Assembly: GCA_937892815.1 (NCBI GenBank)
Contig: CALBHZ010000178.1
Coordinates: 1-12,126, forward strand
Reading direction: 5' to 3'
Length of the DNA: 12,126 bases
From: an uncultured archaeon
GTDB lineage: Archaea; Thermoproteota; Nitrososphaeria; Conexivisphaerales; CALBHZ01
A model generated the notes under the pieces. That model saw nothing but the letters and a program-made list of their open reading frames with translations, did not search any database and was not told the origin of the DNA. Positions 5,968 through 12,068 of the stretch are shown here, piece by piece. The translations under genes and the position numbers were made by a program. How positions within the stretch are numbered: position 1 is the stretch's first letter; every line of letters begins with the position of its first letter.

Positions 5968-6041
5968 AGAAAACGTAGAGGAAGATATGAGATACGGCAT
6001 ATCGCCCCCCTCAATTTTACATTAATAGCTTAAAATCCTGT

Positions 6042-6049
6042 ATTTATAA
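6042..6049 (-). promoter_or_regulatory. TATA box of the kor operon
   Basis: TTATAAAT on the minus strand. A start about 26 nt downstream (near 6019) would give a leader of about 88 nt before korD, unlike the leaderless genes elsewhere in the window. A weaker TTTTAAG box at 6035-6029 is an alternative. Confidence 0.45.
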
Positions 6050-6149
6050 CTTTTACCATAACATACGTGCAAACTTTCTAAAAGTTTAATATTTAAGAGG
6101 CTATCTTTTCAAGATTTGCTTATTGTCGAATAGACGATTACCTAACAAT

Positions 6150-6160
6150 CTTTTATAAAG
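6150..6160 (+). promoter_or_regulatory. TATA box of the gene at 6183
   Basis: CTTTTATAAAG, an almost ideal archaeal TATA box and itself a palindrome, centred 28 nt before the ATG at 6183. This predicts a leaderless mRNA. The GGAGG at 6160-6164 would then lie upstream of the RNA start and not be transcribed. Confidence 0.6.
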
Positions 6161-6182
6161 GAGGATCGCTTAAGGTATAGCT

Positions 6183-6647
6183 ATGTTAAGATACGAAGTA
6201 TCTGATCTCACTTCCATAGATCTATTAAAGGAGTTAGAAGAGGTACTTACTAAGAAAAAATTAGCTGGACTCGCTAGACTTCCAGAACCTAGAGCGAACG
6301 AAAGGTATAGGGATATTTTAGCGAAGCTGTATAAAAACGTTGGCATATGTCAAGCGGTCGTTTGGGTAGAGGAGTCGAGCGGTAAGAGAACGGCTTACGT
6401 GTTTATCCTAAGATCGGCTCCTAAGGGAGGTGAGGGATCTTGGATAGAAGCTCCTATAAGGATCGAAGGTTGTAAGATCGAGTTTAAGGAGGGAGAGATC
6501 GTAAAAACGGATTACAAGGCATCTGAATTTCAGGAAGCAAGGCAGATACTATCGAGGATAGAAGAGGTTGCTGAGGAGTATCAAGAAGCCGAGACAAAGC
6601 TTAGTCTAGAAAGGGCCTTATCCTTCGATCCTTATAGTTGGAGTTAG
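6183..6647 (+). CDS. Uncharacterised archaeal protein with C-terminal coiled coil
   Basis: 154 residues, soluble, with no signal peptide or membrane segment. The N-terminal part (1-52) is helical and charged (SIDLLKELEEVLTKKKLAGLARLPEPR). The middle (53-110) alternates short hydrophobic stretches such as QAVVWVEE, TAYVFILRS and IEAPIRIEGCKIEF, which looks like a beta sheet. The C-terminal part (114-148) is strongly helical and acidic/basic, suggesting a coiled coil. I recognise no catalytic motif; the cysteines C56 and C97 are isolated. The ATG at 6183 sits 28 nt below a near-perfect TATA box, and the frame is closed by TAA just upstream, so the start is secure. It is divergent from the kor operon, and its stop overlaps that of the CBS gene by four bases. 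Function is unknown. Confidence 0.82.
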   Translation: MLRYEVSDLTSIDLLKELEEVLTKKKLAGLARLPEPRANERYRDILAKLYKNVGICQAVVWVEESSGKRTAYVFILRSAPKGGEGSWIEAPIRIEGCKIEFKEGEIVKTDYKASEFQEARQILSRIEEVAEEYQEAETKLSLERALSFDPYSWS

Positions 6648-7834
6648 GCGAGTAGGCCGAGTACCTCCTCTAATAGTACATCTCCAGCTTCGATCATTTC
6701 GTACTTTTCCCTTTCTTTCCTTATCCTCCTATCTAAGTTTGTTAGAGCTTTTTTAATCGCTGAATTTATTCTCCAACCTTCTCCAACTCCAGCGAACTGT
6801 CCAGCAGAGCTATTTACCTGGATCCTTATGTGAGTAAGCCTTCCTCCTCTCCTCCTCTTCTTCTTATGTCTTTTAATAAATATAGTGATGGAAGCTCGTC
6901 CTAAGAACTTAGCGTGATGTCTAGCAAAGGATCCAAGCGATTCCATTAACCATTCCTTACTTAGATCTCCAGTTCCGTAATCGCTTGGATCTTTTACGGA
7001 AAGTTGAACCATAATGCTCGGCTCACCCTCTTCCATTTCAGCTATCTTTCTTAAAATATCGGTTATGGTTATCAATCCTACCGTCTTTCCATTTTCAGCT
7101 ACTACTAGAGATGAAATATTGAACTTAATCATCAAGCTTATCGCTTTAGTTACGCTGTCCTTCGGCATCACGGTTATAACGCCTTTAGTCATTATCGTAG
7201 ATATAGGATCTCTTAAGGGCCTTCTCTTCTCTCCAACTACCTCTCCTAAGCTCGCTCTAACCCTAGGCTCCATTACCTTATGAACGATATCGTGCATGGT
7301 AACTATTCCGATCGCTTTTTCTCCCCTAACGATCGGAAGTTTCGCGACTCCGCTTTCCCTCATTACCGCAATCGCCCTTGCTATCGATTCCTCTTCGCTT
7401 ACCGTTACCGGATTCTTAGTCATTAAGTTCTCGACCTTACCCTTCATGTTATTAGCTACGAACTTCATTATAGATTCATCCGTAACGATCCCTATCAGTT
7501 CATCGTTCCTAAAGATAGGAAGCTGTCTAACGTCGTTTTCCACCATTAATTTAGCTAACTTAACGAGAGGAGTTTGAGCCGAGGCTTTAGGAGCGGTTCT
7601 ATACACGCTTTTAACTTTAGCCTTCGCGGGATCCACCTTCCCTTTATAAATCCATCTCTCAGTTAAAAGCCCTAAGTACTTATCCCTAAGTAAGTCGTAT
7701 ACTATCAATACCTTAGGATGTTTCTCCTTAAAAATCCCTAAACACTTAGATAGCGTATCGTTTATGTCCACTATATCGTAATCTTGTTGAAGAAGATCCT
7801 CTGCTTTTAAATCCAACTTATTCACACAGTACAT
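6644..7834 (-). CDS. Four-CBS-domain protein with a ribosome-hibernation-factor-like C-terminus
   Basis: 396 residues in two parts. Residues about 12-63, 74-130, 135-190 and 210-266 are four CBS repeats, i.e. two Bateman modules that normally bind adenosyl ligands (AMP, ATP, SAM). Typical phrases are RQLPIFRNDELIGIVTDESI, AKLPIVRGEKAIGIVTMHDI and SSLVVAENGKTVGLITITDI. CBS1 is the most diverged. Residues about 272-378 form a separate basic domain with KRHKKKRRRGG (321-331), HIRIQVNSSAGQFAGVGEGW (335-354) and a helix AIKKALTNLDRRIRKERE. Its strand/helix order and basic surface recall the HPF/RaiA (S30AE) ribosome-binding fold; this is a pattern judgement. An energy-sensing ribosome-silencing protein is one hypothesis. 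The ATG at 7834 shares a TATA box with the divergent Nudix gene. Confidence 0.85.
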   Translation of the reverse strand: MYCVNKLDLKAEDLLQQDYDIVDINDTLSKCLGIFKEKHPKVLIVYDLLRDKYLGLLTERWIYKGKVDPAKAKVKSVYRTAPKASAQTPLVKLAKLMVENDVRQLPIFRNDELIGIVTDESIMKFVANNMKGKVENLMTKNPVTVSEEESIARAIAVMRESGVAKLPIVRGEKAIGIVTMHDIVHKVMEPRVRASLGEVVGEKRRPLRDPISTIMTKGVITVMPKDSVTKAISLMIKFNISSLVVAENGKTVGLITITDILRKIAEMEEGEPSIMVQLSVKDPSDYGTGDLSKEWLMESLGSFARHHAKFLGRASITIFIKRHKKKRRRGGRLTHIRIQVNSSAGQFAGVGEGWRINSAIKKALTNLDRRIRKEREKYEMIEAGDVLLEEVLGLLA

Positions 7835-7855
7835 TAGTAACCGGGGTAGATAAAG

Positions 7856-7861
7856 TTATAA
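7856..7861. promoter_or_regulatory. Shared symmetric TATA box for the CBS and Nudix genes
   Basis: TTATAA centred at 7858.5 is its own reverse complement. It lies about 24 nt from the ATG of the CBS gene (7834) and about 24 nt from the ATG of the Nudix gene (7882). No other TATA-like element exists in the 47-bp gap, so both leaderless transcripts probably start from this one box. Confidence 0.6.
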
Positions 7862-7881
7862 TTGCATAGCAAGTTATAGTA

Positions 7882-8433
7882 ATGAGGTTGTGCAGGGAAT
7901 TAATAGATCGCTTGAGGAGGAAAATTAATCCAGCTATCGATATTCCAAGTGAGCCATGTAGAGCGGCGGTCATGCTCATCGTTGCCGATAATGGAGAATG
8001 CAATATCTTATTTTTGGAGAGGAAGGAAGACCCCAGAGATCTATGGTCTGGGCAAATGTGTTTACCAGGAGGAAGAGCTAAGGAAGAAGACGCTAATTTA
8101 TTAAGGACCGCAATTAGAGAGACTTTAGAAGAAACGGGTATAGATATAGATCCTAAATTCGTGATAGGAGTTTTAGAAGAAGTTCGACCCTTAAATAAGC
8201 CAGAGCTTACCGTTACGCCCTTCGTAGCGTACATAGGTAGAAAAAGGGAGGTAAGGGTAAGTGATGAGGTTAAGAACGCTTACTGGTTTTCCTTGAGCTC
8301 TCTTAGAAGAGGTGAAGTAAATCCCAAAAAATTCAATTTAAGGGGAGAGGTAGCCTACTTAGTTAATGGGAAGATTATATGGGGGATGACGGCTAGGATC
8401 GTGAAGAACTTTCTACGCCTCTTAGGTATCTAG
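7882..8433 (+). CDS. Nudix hydrolase, CoA-pyrophosphatase (NudL)-like
   Basis: 183 residues. The Nudix helix is RETLEETGI (79-87), matching REuxEExGu. It is preceded by SGQMCLPGGRAKEEDANLLRTA (56-77). That stretch resembles the HxGQxxFPGGxxxxxD...TAxRE pattern of CoA diphosphatases better than the plain Nudix box, because the usual upstream glutamate at the Gx5E position is missing. Glutamates 80, 83 and 84 are the expected Mg2+ ligands. Enzymes of this kind cleave CoA to 4'-phosphopantetheine and 3',5'-ADP, but related proteins take other nucleoside diphosphate derivatives, so the substrate is inferred. The histidine of HxGQ is tryptophan here (W55). The gene is leaderless, divergent from the CBS gene, and shares its stop codon bases with pgk (CTAG, 8430-8433). 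Confidence 0.85.
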   Translation: MRLCRELIDRLRRKINPAIDIPSEPCRAAVMLIVADNGECNILFLERKEDPRDLWSGQMCLPGGRAKEEDANLLRTAIRETLEETGIDIDPKFVIGVLEEVRPLNKPELTVTPFVAYIGRKREVRVSDEVKNAYWFSLSSLRRGEVNPKKFNLRGEVAYLVNGKIIWGMTARIVKNFLRLLGI

Positions 8434-9671
8434 CGGTTAGCTTTCTTATACCCTCCCTCCCTCATCTTCTTAGCTGAGTAACTTAAAGCTTCGAAAAGTG
8501 GAAGCTTTTTACCTGACAAGTACTGTATTAAGGCTCCTCCAGCTGTGCTAATGTAGTCTATCCATGAAGCAACACCTAATTTCTTCAAGGCCGTTGATAA
8601 ATGACCTCCGCTTACGATAGTCGTGCCGTAGCTAGTAGCTAAGGTCATCAATAGCTCGTTAGTCCCTTTATCGAATCCATCGATTTCAAAAGCTCCAGGT
8701 GGACCGCTCATGAATATGGTTCCACTAGACCTTATGATTTTAGAGTAAGCGTCCACCGTTCTAGTTCCTATATCTAGGGGCTTTTCCCCTTTCTTCAATT
8801 TCTCAATTAAAACCTCTACTCTTTCCCCATCTCTATTCACAGCTACGTCTATAGGCATTTCGAACACGTCGGGATATTCTGACAGTAGCTGCTTTGCTTT
8901 TTCAACGTAGGCTTCTTCTCCAGGTATGTCTAATGGGTACTTTATCCTTCCTGCAGCTTTTAGGAAAACTAGGGCTATCAGCCCGGTCAACAATACCTTA
9001 TCTGCCTTTCTGTTCTTTATCAAGCTCGAAATGGCTTCTAACCTATCGCTTATCTTAGATCCTCCCAGTAAAGCAGTGTACGGGCCTTTCGCTACTTGAG
9101 CTATCTTATGAAGTCCCTTTAGCTCTTTAACTATAAGCCTTCCGGCAGCGGTAGGAAGGTAGTAGGGGAAGCCTATAATCGACGGATGGGCTCGATGAGC
9201 CGTGGGAAAGGCATCTAAAACTACGCCATCGAGAAGCGGATACAGCTTTTTAACAATGTGCGTATTAGCGGCGGCTTCTATTGATGAATACTCGAAGTTT
9301 TCTTCGGCAGCGAACCTTAAATTTTCAAGCAGTAATATTTCTCCTGGCTTTAAATCTAAAATAGCTTCTCTAGCGGCTGGACCGAATACATCGTCTACGA
9401 ACTTAACGTCTCTATTCAGTATATTTGCTAACATCTTCGCATGTTGTTCTAAAGATACGTAATCGTCCCTTCCCACTCTTCCTTGATGCGAGCAGACTAT
9501 GAGCTTCGATTTGGATAGGCTGTTAATGGTTACGGTAGCTTCCTCTATCCTCGCCTTCTCTATCAATTTACCGCTTTTAGGATCTACAGGGGTATTTAGA
9601 TCGGCTCTTAACAAGATAGTTTTACCTTCAGGCTCTAAATCTTCAATTATAAGAAAATCAGTAGCTGACAT
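8430..9671 (-). CDS. pgk: Phosphoglycerate kinase
   Basis: 413 residues, full length for the archaeal enzyme, which interconverts 1,3-bisphosphoglycerate/ADP and 3-phosphoglycerate/ATP in glycolysis and gluconeogenesis. The N-terminal domain has LLRADLNTP (20-28), R41 in EKARIEEA, SHQGRVG (61-67) and LLLENLRF (113-120). DAFPTAHRAHPSIIGFP (153-169) is the substrate and hinge region. The C-terminal nucleotide domain carries LLGGSKISDRLEAI (201-214), FMSGPPGAFE and TIVSGGHLSTALKKLG. The SGGHLSTA form, in place of bacterial GGGDS/TxAA, is archaeal. The ATG at 9671 has only a weak TATA-like element about 28 nt upstream (near 9695-9702). It overlaps the Nudix gene by four bases at its 3' end. An 18-bp palindrome lies about 60 bp upstream. 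Confidence 0.97.
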   Translation of the reverse strand: MSATDFLIIEDLEPEGKTILLRADLNTPVDPKSGKLIEKARIEEATVTINSLSKSKLIVCSHQGRVGRDDYVSLEQHAKMLANILNRDVKFVDDVFGPAAREAILDLKPGEILLLENLRFAAEENFEYSSIEAAANTHIVKKLYPLLDGVVLDAFPTAHRAHPSIIGFPYYLPTAAGRLIVKELKGLHKIAQVAKGPYTALLGGSKISDRLEAISSLIKNRKADKVLLTGLIALVFLKAAGRIKYPLDIPGEEAYVEKAKQLLSEYPDVFEMPIDVAVNRDGERVEVLIEKLKKGEKPLDIGTRTVDAYSKIIRSSGTIFMSGPPGAFEIDGFDKGTNELLMTLATSYGTTIVSGGHLSTALKKLGVASWIDYISTAGGALIQYLSGKKLPLFEALSYSAKKMREGGYKKANR

Positions 9672-9732
9672 AACGGTAGAGATTACGAAAGTTAGGTATT
9701 TCTTTTTTTCTATGAGGGATTCGGATCGCGAA

Positions 9733-9750
9733 GCTTTTCCATGGAAAAGC
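9733..9750. repeat. 18-bp perfect palindrome between pgk and the MoaD-like gene
   Basis: GCTTTTCCATGGAAAAGC is identical to its reverse complement with no spacer. It sits directly upstream of the TATA box of the MoaD-like gene (9753-9759) and about 60 bp above the pgk start. A dimeric regulator site is the likeliest explanation. A second, imperfect hairpin (TATCGT-CAGAA-ACGATA, 9762-9778) follows. Confidence 0.7.
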
Positions 9751-9752
9751 AG

Positions 9753-9759
9753 ATATAAG
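9753..9759 (+). promoter_or_regulatory. TATA box of the MoaD-like gene
   Basis: ATATAAG centred at 9756, 29 nt before the ATG at 9785. This matches the spacing of other leaderless genes in the window and argues that translation originally began at that ATG. Confidence 0.5.
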
Positions 9760-9784
9760 CGTATCGTCAGAAACGATAATAATT

Positions 9785-10016
9785 ATGGAAGATTAAAGTA
9801 GAGCTCGGAGGATTTTATAGAGAGAAGCTGGGGAGGTTCCGTGTGTTAGAAATGGAAGATGGTAGCAAGATAGAGGACGTTTTAAATAGGCTAGGGATAT
9901 CCGCGGAAGCGGATATCATAGTTATTAAAAACGGTAAACACGCCAAACTAGATGATCCGGTAGCTAACGGAGATCAAATAGCTATATTTCCTCCAGTTGG
10001 AGGAGGCGAGGGTTAG
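9785..10016 (+). CDS. MoaD/ThiS-like ubiquitin-fold sulfur carrier, apparent one-base frameshift at the start
   Basis: In the frame ending at TAG 10014-10016, the protein reads IKVELGGFYREKL, then a helix DGSKIEDVLNRLGI, IIVIKNG, LDDPVANGDQIAIFPPVGGGEG. This is the beta-grasp pattern of MoaD/ThiS/Urm1-type carriers, about 74-76 residues long. They accept sulfur at a C-terminal glycine for molybdopterin, thiamine or tRNA thiolation. No ATG starts this frame: the first usable codon is ATT at 9792, or GTG at 9843, which would remove the first strand and hairpin. The ATG at 9785 is one base out of frame. Removing one G from ATGGAAG gives MKIKVEL, the expected start, at the right TATA distance. 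A sequencing or assembly error is therefore likely. Three residues (GEG) follow the diglycine, so processing may be needed. Confidence 0.75.
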
Positions 10017-11098
10017 CCTCCTATTTCCCTTACCCTCTTAACTAAGTCCTCTTGCGTATCGATGTCGACTAATATCCTCGCCGTTCCAGCCTCAATATAC
10101 GATATCTTATCTGCGTGTTTCTTAACTACTTCTTTAAGCCCTCTTCCCCTTTCAGATATGCTCATTATATCGTTAAAGAGAGAGGAATCGAACAAAATAG
10201 GATGGCCTCCTCTTCCCTTATAAGACGGAATAACTATCGGCTTTTTAGAGCTAAGATACGCTTCTAAAACCAGTCTAATCTGTTCTGGCTTAATGAAGGC
10301 GACGTCTCCTGGAAGGATCATAACGGCTTTAGCCCTATTAATTACGTTCCTTACGCCAGCTTTTACGGACGTGCTCATTCCTTCTTTAAAATCAGGGTTA
10401 AAGACTATTTCGAGCTTAAGTCCCCTTAAAGCCTCTATTATCTTCTCTTTTTCGTATCCTACTACCACCACCGTTTCGGTTCCAGCCCTTACGGCTGCCT
10501 CCACTACCCCTCTTATTAAGGGCTTGCCATCTATAGGCTCTAAGAGCTTATTTCTGCCGAATCTAGTTGACATTCCGGCCGCTAAGATGATCGTGTAAAT
10601 TCCTTTAGCTATCGATATGTACTTTTCAAATCGATAAATTGCATCGATCTGCCGTCCTATATTCAACGAGCCCGGTCTCTTTTCCCTAACTTCCTTTATC
10701 GCCGATTCAGCACTATAATCCTCCTTTGCTATCAAGTAGCTCGCTAAAACCATTCCCGTTCTTCCCTTACCAGCGACGCAATGCACTAACGTTCTCTTGT
10801 TCACATCTTTTAAAAAGGATATTAAGTTAACGATTAAGGAGAGATCTTGAGGGTTAGCGGCTTCTCTATTCTTTAAAGGGAAATGATGGCTTTCCAAACT
10901 GCCGTAATTTAATTCCTTTTCGGTTAAGTTAATTACGACATCTATTCCCTGATTCTTTAACCACTCGTACGCCCTTCTACCATAGGGTAACCCGCTAGCG
11001 GCTAGGAAAGGCCTGAACCAACCGAAGTTAGATGGTTTGCCAAGTATTAGGGATATAATGCTTCTAATACCCAGTTCAACCCGATCGATTAGGCTCAA
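10013..11098 (-). CDS. Dual-specificity phosphatase fused to a MocA-like nucleotidyltransferase
   Basis: 361 residues with two whole domains. Residues 20-163 form a cysteine phosphatase of the DSP/PTP type: the P-loop HCVAGKGRTGM (106-116) has the CX5R catalytic pair C107 and R113, with a plausible general-acid region near 70-80. Residues 167-361 form a MobA/MocA-like transferase. LAAGMSTRFGRNKLL (172-186) binds the nucleotide, FNPDFKEGMSTSVKAG (233-248) and LPGDVAFI (262-269, metal-binding D265) are conserved blocks, and LVDIDTQEDL (343-352) gives the second metal site. MocA transfers CMP to molybdopterin, but the real substrate here is unknown. The start is TTG at 11098, one base after the flavin-reductase stop, with GGGAG upstream. 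The 3' end overlaps the MoaD-like gene by four bases. Confidence 0.88.
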   Translation of the reverse strand: MSLIDRVELGIRSIISLILGKPSNFGWFRPFLAASGLPYGRRAYEWLKNQGIDVVINLTEKELNYGSLESHHFPLKNREAANPQDLSLIVNLISFLKDVNKRTLVHCVAGKGRTGMVLASYLIAKEDYSAESAIKEVREKRPGSLNIGRQIDAIYRFEKYISIAKGIYTIILAAGMSTRFGRNKLLEPIDGKPLIRGVVEAAVRAGTETVVVVGYEKEKIIEALRGLKLEIVFNPDFKEGMSTSVKAGVRNVINRAKAVMILPGDVAFIKPEQIRLVLEAYLSSKKPIVIPSYKGRGGHPILFDSSLFNDIMSISERGRGLKEVVKKHADKISYIEAGTARILVDIDTQEDLVKRVREIGG

Positions 11099-11099
11099 C

Positions 11100-11834
11100 T
11101 TAGATTCTCCCTTGTCTTTTCATCTCCTCTAAAATAGCTTTGACGTCCTCCACCGGTAGGTTCACGACCTTCGAAATTTCCTCAAACCTACCTACTCCTA
11201 ACCTTCTAGCTACTTCTAGAATTTCGCGATGTTTCTTAAATCTATTAAAGAATTCGGGAAGTTCAGGCTCCTTCACCTCTACCCCCTCTCCAACCGTTTG
11301 GAATATCCTCGTTATCCTGTAATCTCTTCCAGGTTTAGATCCCAGATATAGGAGAGGTTTGAAGGAGCTCAAATCCCATAGATCTCTGAATACTTCCGTA
11401 GCGTAAACCGATCTAACTTTTCCTACGAACAGATCATGATCTCCTATCTCGTACGTTCTCTCCCTTTCACATATTATAACTCCAGACGCTTCCTTAACGA
11501 AATACGTCTCTTCAATTCTTTCGAAATGCAGCCCTGATCTCTCTAGTTTATTCTTCAGAAACCTCTTAGATACATTGCCGATGAAAGAAGCTTGTTCAGC
11601 GTACTTAAAATCTAAAACGTTAATTGAGAAGAATTTCGATGATTTTAAGACTTTATACGTATACCTTTCAGGAGATATCAAGACCCCGGCGTAGGGAGGT
11701 AAGAACGAGAGCGGAACTACCCATGTAGCCGTTAAAGCTCCCACTTCTCCCTCCCCTCCAGAGACTATGATGAAAGTAGGCTGGGGATAGAAAAGCCTAT
11801 AGAACCTCTCAATATCCACTCTTTTTAACTTCAT
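11100..11834 (-). CDS. Flavin-reductase-like (FMN split-barrel) protein with a C-terminal helical/HTH-like tail
   Basis: 244 residues from the ATG at 11834; an in-frame ATG at 11843 would add three residues. The shorter start is 29 nt below the TATA box, the longer only 20 nt, so I prefer the shorter. Residues about 10-170 match the flavin-reductase-like split barrel that binds FMN: PQPTFIIVSGGEGEVGALTATWVVPLSFLPPYAGVLI, then RYTYKVLKSSKFFSINVL and the GDHDLFVGKV block. This fold is used by NAD(P)H:flavin reductases and other FMN proteins, so the reaction is open. The last 55 residues (REILEVARRLGVGRFEEISKVVNLPVEDVKAILEEMKRQGRI) look like a winged-helix or helical DNA-binding tail, unusual for the family. 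It is first in an operon with the phosphatase-MocA fusion. Confidence 0.85.
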   Translation of the reverse strand: MKLKRVDIERFYRLFYPQPTFIIVSGGEGEVGALTATWVVPLSFLPPYAGVLISPERYTYKVLKSSKFFSINVLDFKYAEQASFIGNVSKRFLKNKLERSGLHFERIEETYFVKEASGVIICERERTYEIGDHDLFVGKVRSVYATEVFRDLWDLSSFKPLLYLGSKPGRDYRITRIFQTVGEGVEVKEPELPEFFNRFKKHREILEVARRLGVGRFEEISKVVNLPVEDVKAILEEMKRQGRI

Positions 11835-11858
11835 CCTTCCCATTCTTCGTCAATACCT

Positions 11859-11868
11859 TAATAAATAA
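11859..11868. promoter_or_regulatory. Shared TATA region for the flavin-reductase and NAD synthetase genes
   Basis: TAATAAATAA centred near 11863, about 27 nt before the nadE ATG (11890) and about 29 nt before the preferred flavin-reductase ATG (11834) on the other strand. It is the only TATA-like stretch in the gap. Confidence 0.5.
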
Positions 11869-11889
11869 TAGTTTTTCTTCTTAATTCGC

Positions 11890-12068
11890 ATGCAGTTAAA
11901 ATCTCCTCTGAGAGATCTCGATTTAGTAAAAGCTAAGGACATTATCGTCGATTTCATTGAAAGGAATCTAGATAGGGGATACGTAATGGGTTTAAGCGGA
12001 GGACTTGATAGCTCGGTTACACTAGCCTTAGCGAAGGAGGCCGTTGGAGATAAGGTGAAGGTGCTTAT
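11890..12068 (+). CDS. nadE: NH3-dependent NAD+ synthetase, N-terminal fragment
   Basis: Only the first 59 residues are present before the adapter begins at 12069. Residues 33-43 read MGLSGGLDSSV, the SGGxDSS P-loop of N-type ATP pyrophosphatases, which binds ATP during adenylation of nicotinate adenine dinucleotide. The preceding helix (LVKAKDIIVDFIERNL) and the position of the P-loop near residue 35 match stand-alone, ammonia-dependent NAD synthetases, which lack an N-terminal glutaminase domain. Other SGGxDSS enzymes (GMP synthase, TilS, ThiI) have it in different contexts. The ATG at 11890 is 27 nt below the TATA region shared with the divergent flavin-reductase gene, so the transcript is probably leaderless. 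Confidence 0.85.

Noticed and set aside
6160..6164. GGAGG as the ribosome-binding site for the gene at 6183
   Set aside because: It is 18 nt from the ATG, too far, and it abuts a near-perfect TATA box that predicts a leaderless transcript beginning downstream of it.
7818..8234. 138-codon minus-strand frame opposite the Nudix gene
   Set aside because: It is antisense to a convincing Nudix protein and has low-complexity composition with no recognisable domain.
9712..9801. 29-codon plus-strand frame starting at ATG 9712 between pgk and the MoaD-like gene
   Set aside because: No ribosome-binding site or TATA box at the right distance, it spans the palindrome and the promoter of the next gene, and it is the tail of a longer frame antisense to pgk.
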